Shown here: positions 23,924 to 35,565 of the stretch, piece by piece
How positions within the stretch are numbered: the first letter of the stretch is position 1
How the letters are laid out: each line of letters starts with the position of its first letter
From: Prunus persica
Lineage: Eukaryota > Streptophyta > Magnoliopsida > Rosales > Rosaceae
Length of the DNA stretch: 64,000 bases
Direction: 5' to 3'
Assembly (NCBI RefSeq): GCF_000346465.2
Contig: NC_034009.1
Span: forward strand, 35,595,557-35,659,556
The notes under the pieces: model-generated
The model's database searches: none
The model's input: only the letters and a program-made list of their open reading frames with translations
Told to the model about the DNA's origin: nothing
Translations under genes and position numbers: made by a program

Positions 23924-24635
23924 GAGCAATTTCATCCATTTGCCCTTTGTCATGGTAAGGAGGGGACTAGGATAGTTACTATTCAAGTGAATAGTTGCTG
24001 CCCTTGCAAAAAGTAATGTGTGTTTCTACCCATTGTCATGGCAAATAACAAATACTATTCATTTTTTTGTTTTTTTTCACAAATTTGTTTACCTAAATAA
24101 TTAATTTGGATAATATTTTCGGATAAGATTTTTGGGTTCGTACGTGTTAATATTTATTATAAAATTCATATCTCAATCGGATAAAATTTTCAAATAAGAT
24201 GATAAATAAAAATACAATTTAAAAGTGAATAAAATGTTGAGTAAAAAGTGAATAATAGTAGAAGTAGAAGAAAATGTATGAGGATTTAGTGTTGAAAGTG
24301 AAGAGTATTCGTAGCTATTTATAGAAAAAAAAATTCCATAATTTTTTTGTATTTTTTTTATAAATTTTTTTTTTGAATTTTTTCATAATTTTATAGCAAA
24401 AAAAACCCCAGCCGTTGGATTAAAGGAGAGCAGGCGATCGAAGTGCCCAGACGACGACACAGCACACGTTGACGTCATCTCCCCCCTCGGGCTCGAACTC
24501 AGACAAGAGCTGCTTTCGGACCAGCCCGTCTTCATGGGTCCCGCCTCTAGTTGGGGCAAAAGTGGCCTGCTGGAATTGGATTTTTTGCTTGTACTCCCCC
24601 CAGCCTCGGGCTTGGCCTAATCGATGGAGTTGCTC
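23924..24635. mobile_element. PIF/Harbinger-type MITE in P450 exon 1
   Basis: 712 bp, ends GAGCAATTTCATCC and CGATGGAGTTGCTC, target duplication TAA (23921-23923 and 24636-24638). The empty site CTTCTCTAAGCTTTTG is preserved in the intact P450 at about 28115-28135, which confirms the insertion and its borders. Same family as 23124-23637, opposite orientation. Confidence 0.88.
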
Positions 24636-24743
24636 TAAGCTTTTGGGTCTCAGCCAATAGACTTGAACAACTCTCCCAAAAGAATACAAAATTAGAGAAA
24701 CCAAAGAGAATATCAAAGTTTTGATCAAAACATAATCTTCCAT

Positions 24744-25156
24744 TTTTGCTTTCTTGTGTTAATTTGCTGCTATGAAACTAAAGCTAGCTTGAGGAACTGA
24801 GAAACCAAAGTACTGATGTATTTATAGGCACATACATGGGATGAGTGGCTGATATTTTTGACACAAAAATGCAAAACCCACGTACTTTTGACTCTTCATT
24901 ATTGGAATCATAGACAAAATCTGGTGTCACATTTTTTTTTTCCTCGAGAACCAAGTTTTTTTTCTTCTTGATATACGTGAGGACCAAGTTTCAACAAGTT
25001 ACAAAAGTGCTTTCATTTTCAGACGTGACTCCGAGGACAAGTAGTTGAGACAAAAAAGAGGTCAATGATTAACGTGTGCTCTCTCCATGCCTTGGTCCCC
25101 AAGAGCGAAAGAATACTGTATAACTAAAAACACATGACCTAGATATAGAAATCTCA
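24744..25156. other. P450 pseudogene promoter and duplication junction
   Basis: Upstream region of the P450 pseudogene, matching 28234-28662 with indels. It includes a TATAAAT-like box on the minus strand near 24819. The duplicated unit ends near 25130, and the next one starts at about 25157 inside former MYB intron 1. Confidence 0.65.
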
Positions 25157-25173
25157 ATTTCTGGTTTTTGAAG

Positions 25174-25760
25174 GTCTTGACCGATTTGGAAAGAGTTGCA
25201 GTTTAAGATGGATGAACTATCTTAGACCCAATATTAAGAGATATCAGAGCAAGAAGAAGACTTGATACTTAGGCTTCAAAGGCTCCTTGGAAACATGTGA
25301 GCTTGCCCATGTTCTAGTTTTTGAACAATGTTTTCTCATTAATTTAGATTATTTCATCTTTTCATGTGTATAGAACATTTGGGTTGACAAATTTATGAAT
25401 TGGGTAGCTATTGAATTAAGGTGGTCATTGATGTTGGAAGGCTACCAGGTAGAACCTACAATGAGATTAAGAATGACTGGAACTCCCATTTGAGCAAAAA
25501 GATGAAGCAGAGAGAAAGACAAAACAGAGCAGTCTCAAAAGCAGAACAAGAGTCCTCTGACACAAAGAATATTAAGGTAATGGAGGTGAATGCTCTGACA
25601 ATTGGAAGAGAAGATGTCTCCAAATGCAAGGATAGCTTCAAGTCTGGCTTTAATGAGATGAGTTTTTTGACTGCTCAAGTGATGAAGCGCCTTTGAACTT
25701 GGAGTGGACTGTGGATGAATCAATTCCTTGAAATGGATGAGAGTTGGTTTACCTTGTTCC
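25174..25760 (+). pseudogene. Truncated R2R3-MYB pseudogene (copy of MYB-A)
   Basis: It copies exons 2 and 3 of the MYB gene at 19.9 kb. Exon 1 is absent because the duplication began in intron 1. In exon 2 the conserved R2 cysteine is lost (RCGKSC has become RFGKSC) and a deletion after the RPNIKR motif shifts the frame. In exon 3 the start of [10 protein letters not shown] is shortened by a deletion, again with a frameshift. The rest of exon 3 is close to the parent. Not translatable as a MYB domain. Confidence 0.9.
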
Positions 25761-26283
25761 TTTCTTTTTTCCCCTTCTCTTTTTCTGGTTTCATGATACT
25801 TCTTATTATTGCGTTTGAGGCCTTTTGCTCATTCTAGGAAATTCCCACTTCGTGTTTGTTCCTTCTGTTTTTATTTTCCACTCCGTGAGGTTTTTTTTCC
25901 TTGAATTAACAAATCATATGTTGGTGTGTCAATCCTTTTATGTTATTGTAGAATGTTCACATTTATGGAATTGCTACTAGAACTGTTCGGCTATAACTCA
26001 GAATCTTGCAGAGATTTCCTGAGTTTAATCAGATTGATAGACCAGACAAGACATCCTGGAACGTGATAATGTGATAAAAAGCTGCATAAAATATCGGTTA
26101 TTTAATTAATTCAGTAACCTTTTTTCTTCTTCTTGTTTGGTAAAACAACAGAATTCCAAACTCAAACTGAAAACTAGTCTTATTATAAGTAAATGGATGT
26201 GAGAAATTCACATTTACATGAAGATCCACCCTTTTTATTTATGCAAATAAATATTCAAATCCACCAGCTTCAGCTTCACCATC
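25761..26283. other. 3' flank shared by MYB pseudogene and CYP72A
   Basis: Matches 20710-21281 of unit 1 with small differences. No gene. Confidence 0.6.
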
Positions 26284-28233
26284 TTAAATTCTGTGAAGTA
26301 TAATTGGGGCTCCATGCTGTGGCTGAAGGGTAATGCCCACAATGGGAGCATGAGTGTAAGAGGGTGAGAGCTCAAAAGAGAAATGTTGAAGAATCATAGC
26401 CAGAGCCATCTTTGCTTCTATCACAGCAAAAGTTTGGCCCAAACAAATTCTAGGGCCCCAACCAAATGGATAGAAGGCAAATTCATCCTTTGATGCCTTG
26501 GAAACTCCTTCAGCAAATCTCTCTGGGTTGAATTCCTCAACCTGCTCACCCCAATATTTTGGATCATATTGGAGAAACAGAATCAGCAACACAAATTCAA
26601 CCCCAGCTGGGATGGAAAGGCCTCCTATATTGGTTTTCTTTTGGGTGTGCCTATATAGAACAGTCACAGGTGGATATAACCTCAGAACTTCATTCAATAT
26701 CATAGATACCTGCAAAAGGAAAATTCAGGCAACAAATTGCTAGAAAACATTTTGGTTTGAATTGATGTTCGTAACACTATTTATCATCACTAAATATAGT
26801 ACATGTAACATTAATCGTGCGAGAAAACGACTTACAATCTTGAGGCGATTTATGGCACCCAAATCAGGTGTTTCCTTTCCACACACACGTAGGACTTCTT
26901 CTCTTGCTTTCTCTTGCCAGCTTGGATGCATAGACAAGACAATCATAGTCCAAGTGAGCCAGTTGGCTGTGGTCTCTTGGCCAGCAAAGTAGAAGAGCTT
27001 GCACTCTTCTATCACATCCTCAATTGTCATACTGTTCTGCTCTTGTTCTTTGCACTGTAAGAGTAAACCCAGCAAATCATCCGAACCCACTTCACCATTT
27101 TCCATGGCTTGCTCTTTCCTGCTGATCATACCCCTTAATATTGCTTTGATTTCATTGTCCAAGTTGTACCTCATCTTGTTCTTTTTAGTGGGTATGAATC
27201 TGTACAGATAGAAAACTAGCATCAAATTAAAACAACTTAGAATAAACTACTTTTAAAATTCAGCTGATACTTTAAATTAATGCCAATGAACACACCTTAA
27301 ACCTGGGAAATAGAAACCATAATAGGCTTCAAGCACTAAAACAGCTTGCTTCTTTTGAAGTTCAAATATCTTCTTCCCCTCTTCAAAGCTGCTTCCAAAT
27401 GCTGTTCTAGCTATAACATCCCCAGCAAGATTTTGAAACTCTGGTGCCACATCTACTTCGCATGATCCTTGAACACCAATTAAATTTTCCCACCGATTGA
27501 TCAGACCAGAAGAACTGGTCACAAATGCAGGCACCATCCCCTGGTTATTATTATTATTTTTTTCAATAATGTCACATATGATATGATGTGAATTGTGAGA
27601 ATTTTTAATTAAATATTGATATGATAGGTACCTTTAATTTCTCAAGATGGAAAGCAGGAGTTATGAGCCTTCTGCGTTTGGCCCATTGGTCTCCTTCCAA
27701 GGTAGAGACACCCAATTGCAGAAGATTGACAAGTGGGTTCAGTGGTGGCTTTGTAATGTGCTCACTCTTGTCAGCTAATATCAACTTCATCAGCTCTGGC
27801 TCTGCAACTATGAGCCTTGGCCTCGTTTCAAACCATCCCAAACTCACTTTCCCTAAACAAATTAAAATGTCACCACCATTATATCATCAATCACAATCAT
27901 ACATGAAAAATCTCAAATTGTATGGGAAAAGATAATATATAGTTATTGCTTGCCGTAGTTTTGGACCATTTGATCGAAAAATGGGAAGACACGTGGAGCA
28001 ATCTGGTGCTTGAGGGACATGGGTTTGGACCATGCTTCCTCGCTGGACATTTTGATCTCTTTCATGTCATCTTGGAAAAGCTTGTAACTTCTGCCTCTGA
28101 TCCCTTGCTGCCTCAACTGCTTCTCTAAGCTTTTGGGTCTCAGCCAATAGACTTGAACAACTCTCCCAACAGAATACAGAATTAGAGAAACCAAGGAGAA
28201 TGTCAACGTTTTGATCAAAATATTATCTTCCAT
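26284..28233 (-). CDS. CYP72A-type cytochrome P450
   Basis: ER-anchored heme-thiolate monooxygenase of the CYP72 clan; members oxidise triterpenoids, secologanin-type iridoids or gibberellins, and the substrate here is unknown. Exons on the minus strand: 28233-27954, 27852-27632, 27540-27296, 27199-26836, 26709-26284; 511 residues, normal for CYP72A. Visible parts: N-terminal membrane anchor (about residues 7-25), CYP72-typical QGIRG, I-helix AGQETT, K-helix EVLR, PERF and the heme loop FGWGPRICLG. Intron 1 appears to use a GC donor (TACG|GCAAGC); the pseudogene copy has the same GC, so it predates the duplication. The other introns are GT-AG. Gene order is convergent with the MYB pseudogene. 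Confidence 0.9.
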
Positions 28234-28321
28234 TTTTTCTTTTGGTTCTCTTTCTTGTGCTAATTTGCTGCTATGAAACTAAAGCTGGCTTGAGGAACTG
28301 AGACACCAAAGTACTGATGAA

Positions 28322-28328
28322 TTTATAG
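28322..28328 (-). promoter_or_regulatory. TATA box of CYP72A
   Basis: TATAAAT on the minus strand, about 90 bp upstream of the ATG at 28233. It is also conserved at the pseudogene copy (about 24819). Confidence 0.45.
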
Positions 28329-28662
28329 GTCCCTCTCTACACGGGGGATGTGTGGTTGATATTTTTGACAAAAAAAAGTAAGCAAACCCCACGTAGGTTT
28401 TTAGTTTTGACTTTTCATTGTTGCTGCCCCCACCATGAATAGAATCGTAGACAAAATCTGGTGTCATTTTTCATTTTTCTTGAGGACCAAGTTTCAACAA
28501 GCAACAAAAGTTCTTTCATTTTCAGTCTTGACTGACCCACGGGCAGCAAATGAATGCCGACTTTGAAGATAAGTATCTGAGACAAAAGACAGGACAATTA
28601 TTAATAAAGTATGCTCTCTGCGTGCCTTGGTCCCCGTGAGCCGAAGAATACTAAAAACACAT

Positions 28663-30528
28663 TGCAATTTATGAAGATGTGACCTCAAATAAAAAGAAAC
28701 GTTGAAGAACCTACTTGGTTCATTTTCATGGTCTCCCCTCCCCTTCTTTAGTGGGCCTTTAGGCTCTAATGTAGCTAAAGCTCGGGCCAGCCCACCTTGG
28801 TCTTTGCTGTTTCGGGCGTTGGCCCACCATTAATTTAGGTCTTTGGGTCCTTGTTTGGTGAACAAATCAGTTTAGGATTTGGGTTTTTTTTGTAATTTCT
28901 AATACAAGTGATATTAGAGAAGGGAGAAATCAAACTTAGGATTTTGGATGAGATAAATACTCTTAATCACTTGACTTACAAGTCTCTTGCAACATATATT
29001 GAGTAGATTTACCATGTTAACCAATTGGAATAACCCATATAATGTAATTTATAGGAAAGAAGATTCAAACTTTAGTACAAAAATCCGGAGCAGATTCACT
29101 GTCGTAACCAATTAACCCAATCCACGTCTGAAATTGTAATCCAATGGTCCCGTAGGTGATTGGTTTGGTTTGTGAACTTTTGTCGCGGAGAATTAGACAA
29201 TCATTGTGGGAAGTTGGAAGGGAGTGAGGGAGAAGAGAGCTGTTGTAACTCGTATGGTGGCGTCTATAGATAGCCGTATGTCAATAATGCTACTACTTTG
29301 TCAACTGAGCCTTTGCCAATTTTAAACTCTGGCCGTTGGATGATATTCGAGATCCGTACCGGACAGAGAATTAATGGTGGAGACAACTCGACAACAGGAC
29401 AACGCGTACTCTACTCTTCACGTGAACAACAATACATCGTATGCTTCCAAAAGGATGTCTCTCACTCTTTCATGTCGTCGTCGGACATATTATTTCAGAT
29501 TGGAACACGTGTCTCACTGGGCCCCGCATGAGATTTCCTGCAGTGCATGCTACACTACACTCCGCTCCTCTCCAGTCTATTCCCCTCATTTAATACCGCA
29601 GCGACAGCAAGCATGGCCATCGAGGAATAATACAAGGAAACCAAAATTAAAGCCTTCTTGCTAATATTTCTACAAAATTAAACTATACTTCAATTTGAAA
29701 ATTTATTTACTTTTATTAGAAAAGAAAAAAAAAGAGTTACTAATACATTTTCTTGTCAAATGATTTCTTTATATATTTTAATAAAGTACTTTGGACATAA
29801 TTTTATTTAAAATTAAAATATTTAATTCAAAATTAATTGGAATTTAGTAGAGGTTTTTTTTTTTTTTTTTTTAAAGAGTAAAATGTGTCCACATATGTGC
29901 ACCAACCTACAAATTATATTATCAATATACCACATGATTTTTATCGCTTTTATTTTTTACAATGATATTAGAGGATAAAGAGATTTTCCTAATAATAAAA
30001 ACAGAAGATAAAGAAACTTGAATTAGTTTTCATGGTAGTCAATTTAAAAGAGAAGGATAATTAATTAGCTGAATTTTATTTTATTTTTTGTCTTTTTTAC
30101 GTCTTATTAATCTTTTCCTATTTATTTAATTATTGCTAACTAAGTAAAATAGTAATGTTTTTATATTTTTATATTTTTTAATGAGAAATATTGTTAATTT
30201 CTGAAAAAATATTTCATGAATAATTTTCTATAAAAATTAAATAAATAAAAAAACACTCACAAAGAACAGTAACCTGACTAGACGAGCTGCAATCTTATCC
30301 TTCCCTACAATTACTCCCTGCAGGTTCAGTCTGTTATGTGTTTGAGCCTTTGAAAAGATCTTTCTGTTAGGATTTCTTTCCCAAGAACAACAAACAAGGG
30401 ATGAAGAAGAAAGCCCTAAACTTTACTCCTCAACTTCAAAAGTTCAACTAGCATTGCACCCCCAACAACACTTTCAAATTAGAAAAAAGAACTGTTCTTT
30501 TTTCTTGGAAATCTTGGAATAAGAAGAT
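28663..30528. other. Intergenic between CYP72A and the trihelix gene
   Basis: No gene supported. 28880-29110 is repeat-like with worn A/B-box words. 29640-30280 is very AT-rich, with a T-tract near 29855-29875. The 5' UTR of the trihelix gene probably starts within the last 200 bp. Confidence 0.5.
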
Positions 30529-32385
30529 ATGCAGTCTAATTTTGACATATCAGAGATTGGTAACCAGCAACACTTGATGGATATTAGTAATTCTTGCTCA
30601 CCAATTTTGCCCATGTTCAATCATCAGAAGCAAAACCCCCACCACCCCCATTTCAATCAACAACTTGAGCAGCCTGAGCCATATCATATCAGTCACCTTG
30701 TTCATCCCACTCCCATTACCCACGACTTGTTTCAACGCCAGCATCTTCAAGCATTGCAGCAGCAAGGAAGGTTGCACTGGCAGCTGGGTCCTGTAAATTT
30801 CAAGCTTGGTCTCAATGAGAACAGTGGAAATGGAGAAAGTGCTCTGCTTGGCGCTGGTTTGTTTGATGATGAAAATGGAGACGACCCTCGATTGCTTCAG
30901 AGTCGAATGCATAACTTAGGATTCAAAAGTTGGCAAACCCATGAACCCATGTGGTAAAATTCTATTCATAACATTCTTAATGCACAGATTTACGTGCTTT
31001 TGTTGTGCTTGTTCTTTGTTTTCTCTGTTTTTCATGTTGCTCCTTTTTTACATAGCACGTGTTTGTGTTAATGCCGCAGCTGGAAGCCTCTCGATGCAGC
31101 AATTCCCGAGACCAACAGAAAGCAGAAGGAAGCCAATGAAGGAGATATATGCAAGGACTTGGAGAACAAATACAGGCTCTATGGTGAGCTTGAAGCAATC
31201 TATAGCCTTGCAAAGATGGGCGAGGCTAATCAAACGGGCTCTGGCTCTGCACTCACTGGTGAAAACTCCCCTAAAAATGTAGACTTGCCTGTGCCTTTTT
31301 GTGATCCACATGACCTCAATGTTGCTCCAACTGCTCAAGTTAGGGTGGATAATGGGTCGGAAGCCTCCATCGGAGAAGAGTCTTCGCCGAGGAAGATTGA
31401 GAAGAGGAAGAGAAAGAGGACAATGAAGAAACAATTAAGTTCAGTGATTAGCTTCTTTGAGAGCTTGGTGAAGCAGGTTATGGATCACCAAGAGAATCTT
31501 CATAAGAAGTATTTGGAAGTGATTGAAAGAATGGATAAAGAGAGGAGGGAGAGAGAAGCTGCATGGAGAAGTCAAGAGGCTGAAAACCATAAGAGAGAAG
31601 CCATTGCCAAAGTCCATGAACAGGCTCTGGCTTCAAGCAGAGAGGCACTCATTGTTTCTTACATTGAGAAAATCACTGGCCAAAGAGTCAATCTTCCTTC
31701 AAGGCAAGCCCCATTGTTGTTGCAGCCTGATAATTTAAATGAACCCCCAGTGGAGGAATTGACACCCTTCAAAATTGATCACACAAATAGCAGATGGCCT
31801 CAAAGTGAAGTTAAGGCATTGATTCTAGTGCGAAGTAGTATAGAATCAAAGTTTCAGGAACCAGGGGTGAAAGGGCCTGTTTGGGAAGAGGTCAGTGTTT
31901 TAATGGGTTCAATGGGTTATCAAAGGAGTGCCAAAAGGTGCAAACAAAAGTGGGAGAACATCAACAAGTACTTTAGAAAAACCAAAGACAGTGCCAAAAA
32001 GCGTCCTCATAATTTCAAAACTTGCTCGTATTTTAATCAGTTGGATCAGCTGTACTCAGGAACACCCATCACCGCCCCTTCATCTTCGTCTTCCTATTAT
32101 TCTAGTAACCCTTCAGCTAGCATGGATGATAACATTCCAAAGCAAGGTTTTTCAGATCTTTTGGAAGCCTTCGTTGCAGGGAGAGAGGCAGGAGTTGCAC
32201 ATAATCTGTCTAGTGGCAATTTTGAAATCTCTGAAATGGGGTCCAATAGGTTGGATTTTGATGGCATTATTGGTGGTAAGGTAGAAGATGTGCAAGGAGA
32301 CCTTGTGAAGGAGAAGGAAAACCGTGAGGATGACGAGAACGTGGATGAAACGGAAGATACTGATGATGATGATTCTGATGAATGA
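30529..32385 (+). CDS. GT-2-like trihelix transcription factor
   Basis: Exons 30529-30953 and 31080-32385, one GT-AG intron; 576 residues. Trihelix proteins bind GT elements in light- and stress-responsive promoters in the nucleus. The single recognisable trihelix domain is near the C-terminus, about residues 380-470, with the spaced tryptophans SRWPQSE, VWEEVS and KWENIN and the YFNQLDQLY helix. A basic KRKRKR cluster near residue 251 is a likely nuclear signal, and a charged helical stretch (about 265-330, rich in Glu/Lys/Arg) looks like the central coiled coil of GT-2 proteins. The N-terminus is His/Gln-rich and shows no first trihelix, unlike canonical two-domain GT-2. The C-terminus is strongly acidic (DETEDTDDDDSDE). 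Splicing joins ATG-TG to C-TGG across the intron and keeps the frame. Confidence 0.85.
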
Positions 32386-33078
32386 GGTAGAGCATGACCA
32401 TCAGACAGAAATAGAAAGGTACGTTAGATTATCACAGCCTGCAGTTCTTTTATGAACCTAGGAACTGAAGTGTTTTCAGATTCATTGACGTTCATTTATT
32501 ATGCTATTTGCTTGAGTTTCAAGCCTTCTTAAGCAGTTTATAACTTTTTACTGCTGATGGAGTTTGAAGTTAAATTAAATGCTTCTTTTTAGGATATAAC
32601 ATATTGATAAATTTTGGAGGATGTCTTACCATATGAAACTGTTGGCTAAGTCTACTAACTCATCAAATTAGTAACTCATATTCATATGTATGTTACTCAA
32701 CCCAGCTTCCACCCACTCACATGTAACAACTGCAACTGGATACCAGCTCCGGATATCATTGTATCACAAAATGACCTGTCATTTTCACTTCAGTTGGTCA
32801 TAGGTGCACGTGCAATTGAAATTCCGAGCAACCTCAATGACCACTTGTTTTACCAAAATTGGTAATGGTAAATGCTCAAGACACAGTTTCCATTTGAGGT
32901 AAAATCTAAAAGACTTATCCTTTAAGATATCTCCCAGAAAAGGTTGTGTAGTTGGATTGGATTCTAACAAAACCAAGAGAGCTTGGCAAATACATTGAAA
33001 ACATTGAATGGAGGATGTATGATTAGAAAATCTACTTGGCCATTTGAATTGGTATTGACATGCACAGTAATAGAAGAA
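32386..33078. other. Convergent 3' flanks of trihelix and MYB-B genes
   Basis: 3' UTRs of two convergent genes; no additional reading frame is credible. Confidence 0.6.
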
Positions 33079-34168
33079 TCAAGGACCAAATGCTGCTTCG
33101 GGAAGACAATTGTCGTCTGCTGCCCAATCATTTAACCACTCCTGCAATTTCAAAGGAGCTTCGGCAGTTGAGGTTGACATTAATGACCCGTTTCTACACC
33201 CACTTGTGCAATCAAAAATCGTGGTATTCAACTCGCAAAGTTTGGAGAAGTCAGTATGTAGAAATTCAGATATGCCAAGTTCGCCTGCATTAAGATCCCT
33301 TATGAAGTTCCATGTCATATCGTTCTCTCTAGTGATTGGTAAGAATCCATCGCTGGAATCTGATTTTACTTCCATATTCGTTGCTTCAACTCCAGAGATA
33401 AATGGTTCTGCTAATGTATTGGTAGTGCCAAGCTGTTCATTATTGATGCAGCTTGTTGGTGTGAGTCCATTTTGGATGAAGTGTGAGTCCATTTTTAACG
33501 ATGGGACAGCTTTTTCGGTGTCCTTGGTCGTTTTCCACTCATTTCTAGACCTTTCTGAGTGGCTTTCTTGTGCCTTTTTCCTTAAAACAGAGTTCCAGTA
33601 GTTCTTGATCTCATTGTCTGTTCGGCCTGGAAGCCTTCCAGCTATCAATGTCCATCTACAGGTATCCAAAAAAGGAAAGTAAAAAAAAAAAGCATACCTG
33701 GTAGTATTAATAAACGAAGCAGCATATGATGAGAAAAACCTTAACAGTTTCAATGCTAGTAGCAAGCAATATATAGTAATTGAAGTGACAGGCCAGTACC
33801 TGTTGCCTAAGAGTTTGTGGAGCCTGATGATGAGGTCTTCTTCATCTTCTGTAATGTTCCCTCTCTTGATCTCAGGCCTCAGGTAATTCAACCAGCGAAG
33901 TCTACAACTCTTCCCACATCTCTTTAGACCTGCATCCAATAATACATGTTTCTAATTGAACAATGTTCTATCATTTTCATAATCATTCATGCATCGAAAT
34001 TAAGAAACTTGTGCGTAAAGTCAAAGTCGGCTCGCCTGTTTCCCTTGACAGTTTCTCCCATCTCCCTTCGCCGTGGTCTTTGACGTACTCTATGAGAATC
34101 TGGTCTTCAAGAGCAGTCCAAGCTCCTTTACTCAGTCCATCCTTATCACAACGATAGCTTCTTCCCAT
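33079..34168 (-). CDS. R2R3-MYB transcription factor (MYB-B)
   Basis: Exons on the minus strand: 34168-34036, 33929-33800, 33655-33079 (133, 130 and 577 bp, the standard R2R3-MYB layout); 279 residues. It starts [20 protein letters not shown], lacking the usual PCC. R3 carries the bHLH-interaction motif ([20 protein letters not shown]). The C-terminal region has no RTKA motif and ends with an acidic/Trp segment ([12 protein letters not shown]). Intron 1 seems to use a GC donor (ACAG|GCGAGC), because no GT is near and the exon length of 133 demands it. Likely a nuclear activator in the TT2/MYB5-like, bHLH-dependent group; targets unknown. Confidence 0.87.
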
Positions 34169-34256
34169 TTCTCTCTAACTTGCTCGGTTCTGTCTCTCCC
34201 CCTCTCTTTCTTTCAGAATTGCACGTTATTGCGCCAGTGTCTTTGGAAGTGACTGA

Positions 34257-34266
34257 TTTTATATAG
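34257..34266 (-). promoter_or_regulatory. TATA box of MYB-B
   Basis: CTATATAAAA on the minus strand, about 90 bp upstream of the ATG at 34168. Confidence 0.5.
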
Positions 34267-35560
34267 ATGGTTTGTAGTTCAATCTAATCTTATTATATGA
34301 AGACTTAGAAATTTGTGAATAATTTGTATTAACTGTTTAACAACGTGGCTAGAATCAACATAAAGAATTGAACTTACTGCCAAATGATATCACGTTTTAA
34401 GATTTCATGTCTAATGAGGTCATGATTAGCAGTGATACATGTACAGCCTTCTAAATCTGTACATGTATTGATTACAGATATAAATTATAATTAGGATTAT
34501 TCTTTATACAATTTTGATCTTCACTTTTACGATGTCTTCGATTAATGCAGAAAAACTCATGTAATAGATGAGAAAAACAGATTCAAGAACAACTTGACAT
34601 ATTTCTCTAAACTGTTATTAGGTGCATATATAAAATCCTGAATTAACATGACAAGTATTATTTGGTTTTATACAAAAACAATTGATGTGGATTGGTTTTA
34701 TACATTCTCCTCTGCACAAAACAACTATTAGTGGTTGTAGTTTTTGCATCATCAGTTGGAATTGGATATATTATCTAGATTCTGACAAGTATATATGCAT
34801 TATGCTTAATTATTTGCTAATTAGGTAGTATTAATTAGCTTAATGAGTTGTCTATGCAAGTTTTTAAGCTACAAAACAAAACAGGGGCCGGCTTGATTTT
34901 GATTCTTTGGCCCTCCAATGGGAATATCGCAGATGAAATGTAATTGGAAGGCAAGGCATGCATGCACACAGAGACTCAGCATATTCAATCGAGCTGTTGC
35001 ATTAACAATTATAAGCTCTGAATCTGAAAATGAGTGACCTTTTTTGCAACTTGTACGTGGAGGTGGACGCATCAGAATTGAAATTAATATTGTTTTTATT
35101 TATTTATAATGTTTGGCTTTACTCAATCTAGAAATGCCAACAGAAAAGAAAAATAACAAAGATGGTAGGGTTTGTGGCTGAGATAAAAGGTTTTTTTTTT
35201 TCCCCACTTGCAAACGAAACGACCACAAATTTCCAAAGACGTAGTCGTTATATAGTTCTTGCTGTGAGGGACCCCAATTCAGTGGGTTTAAGTAGATAGA
35301 TCCAAGTCTAACACAGTTGTTATCGTCTGATCTGATGTTTTGTTGTATTTGTTCGGAAAGTCGAGCTTTAGTTTTAAAACACAATATAGTTTACTAATTT
35401 GGAAGATAGTAATACAATTTCATCTAATTAGCATAAGGCAAAAGACTAAATTGTGGTACCTAATTTTACAAAAATATCATTAAAACATATCAAAATTACA
35501 CACAATGCCACTCCTTCTAAGGCAAACATACTATGCCACATGTTCATATCTAGCCAATCA
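34267..35560. other. Intergenic upstream of MYB-B
   Basis: AT-rich, probably promoter DNA of the MYB gene at 34 kb followed by repeats. No credible coding region. Confidence 0.5.
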
Positions 35561-35565
35561 TATCT

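Larger units (their letters stand above)
21282..24743 (-). pseudogene. CYP72A cytochrome P450 pseudogene
   Basis: Paralogue of the intact P450 at 26.3-28.2 kb, damaged in at least five ways. Exon 1 (from 24743) is cut by a PIF/Harbinger MITE (23924-24635) and again by an LTR element (22637-23821). Exon 2 has a one-base insertion near 22300, which changes GDQWAK to GDPNGP. Exon 3 is frameshifted near 21920. A deletion of about 500 bp fuses the start of exon 4 to the middle of exon 5 (ENGEVGSNDLVTLFLQYDPK), removing the I-helix oxygen-binding motif, the K-helix ExxR and an intron. The heme-binding loop (FGWGPRICLG) survives in a final 149-codon frame. It cannot encode an enzyme. Confidence 0.9.
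20080..25130. repeat. Tandem duplication, unit 1 (MYB intact, P450 broken)
   Basis: Matches unit 2 (25157-28662) in order: end of MYB intron 1, MYB exons 2-3, the MYB 3' flank (words such as CCACTTC-TGTTTGTTCCTTC), the whole minus-strand CYP72A gene and its promoter up to GAATACT. Unit 1 is longer because of an LTR insertion (about 1.19 kb) and a MITE (0.71 kb), and shorter by about 0.5 kb in the P450. The left breakpoint falls inside MYB intron 1, so only unit 1 has MYB exon 1. Confidence 0.85.
25157..28662. repeat. Tandem duplication, unit 2 (MYB broken, P450 intact)
   Basis: Second copy of the MYB/P450 unit (see 20080-25130), starting about 25 bp after unit 1 ends. It has the opposite fate to unit 1: the MYB part is truncated and frameshifted, while the CYP72A gene is complete. 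Confidence 0.85.

Noticed and set aside
29298..29664. Overlapping plus-strand frames of 77 and 96 codons
   Set aside because: No recognisable protein, no splice partners, and in promoter-type DNA upstream of the trihelix gene.
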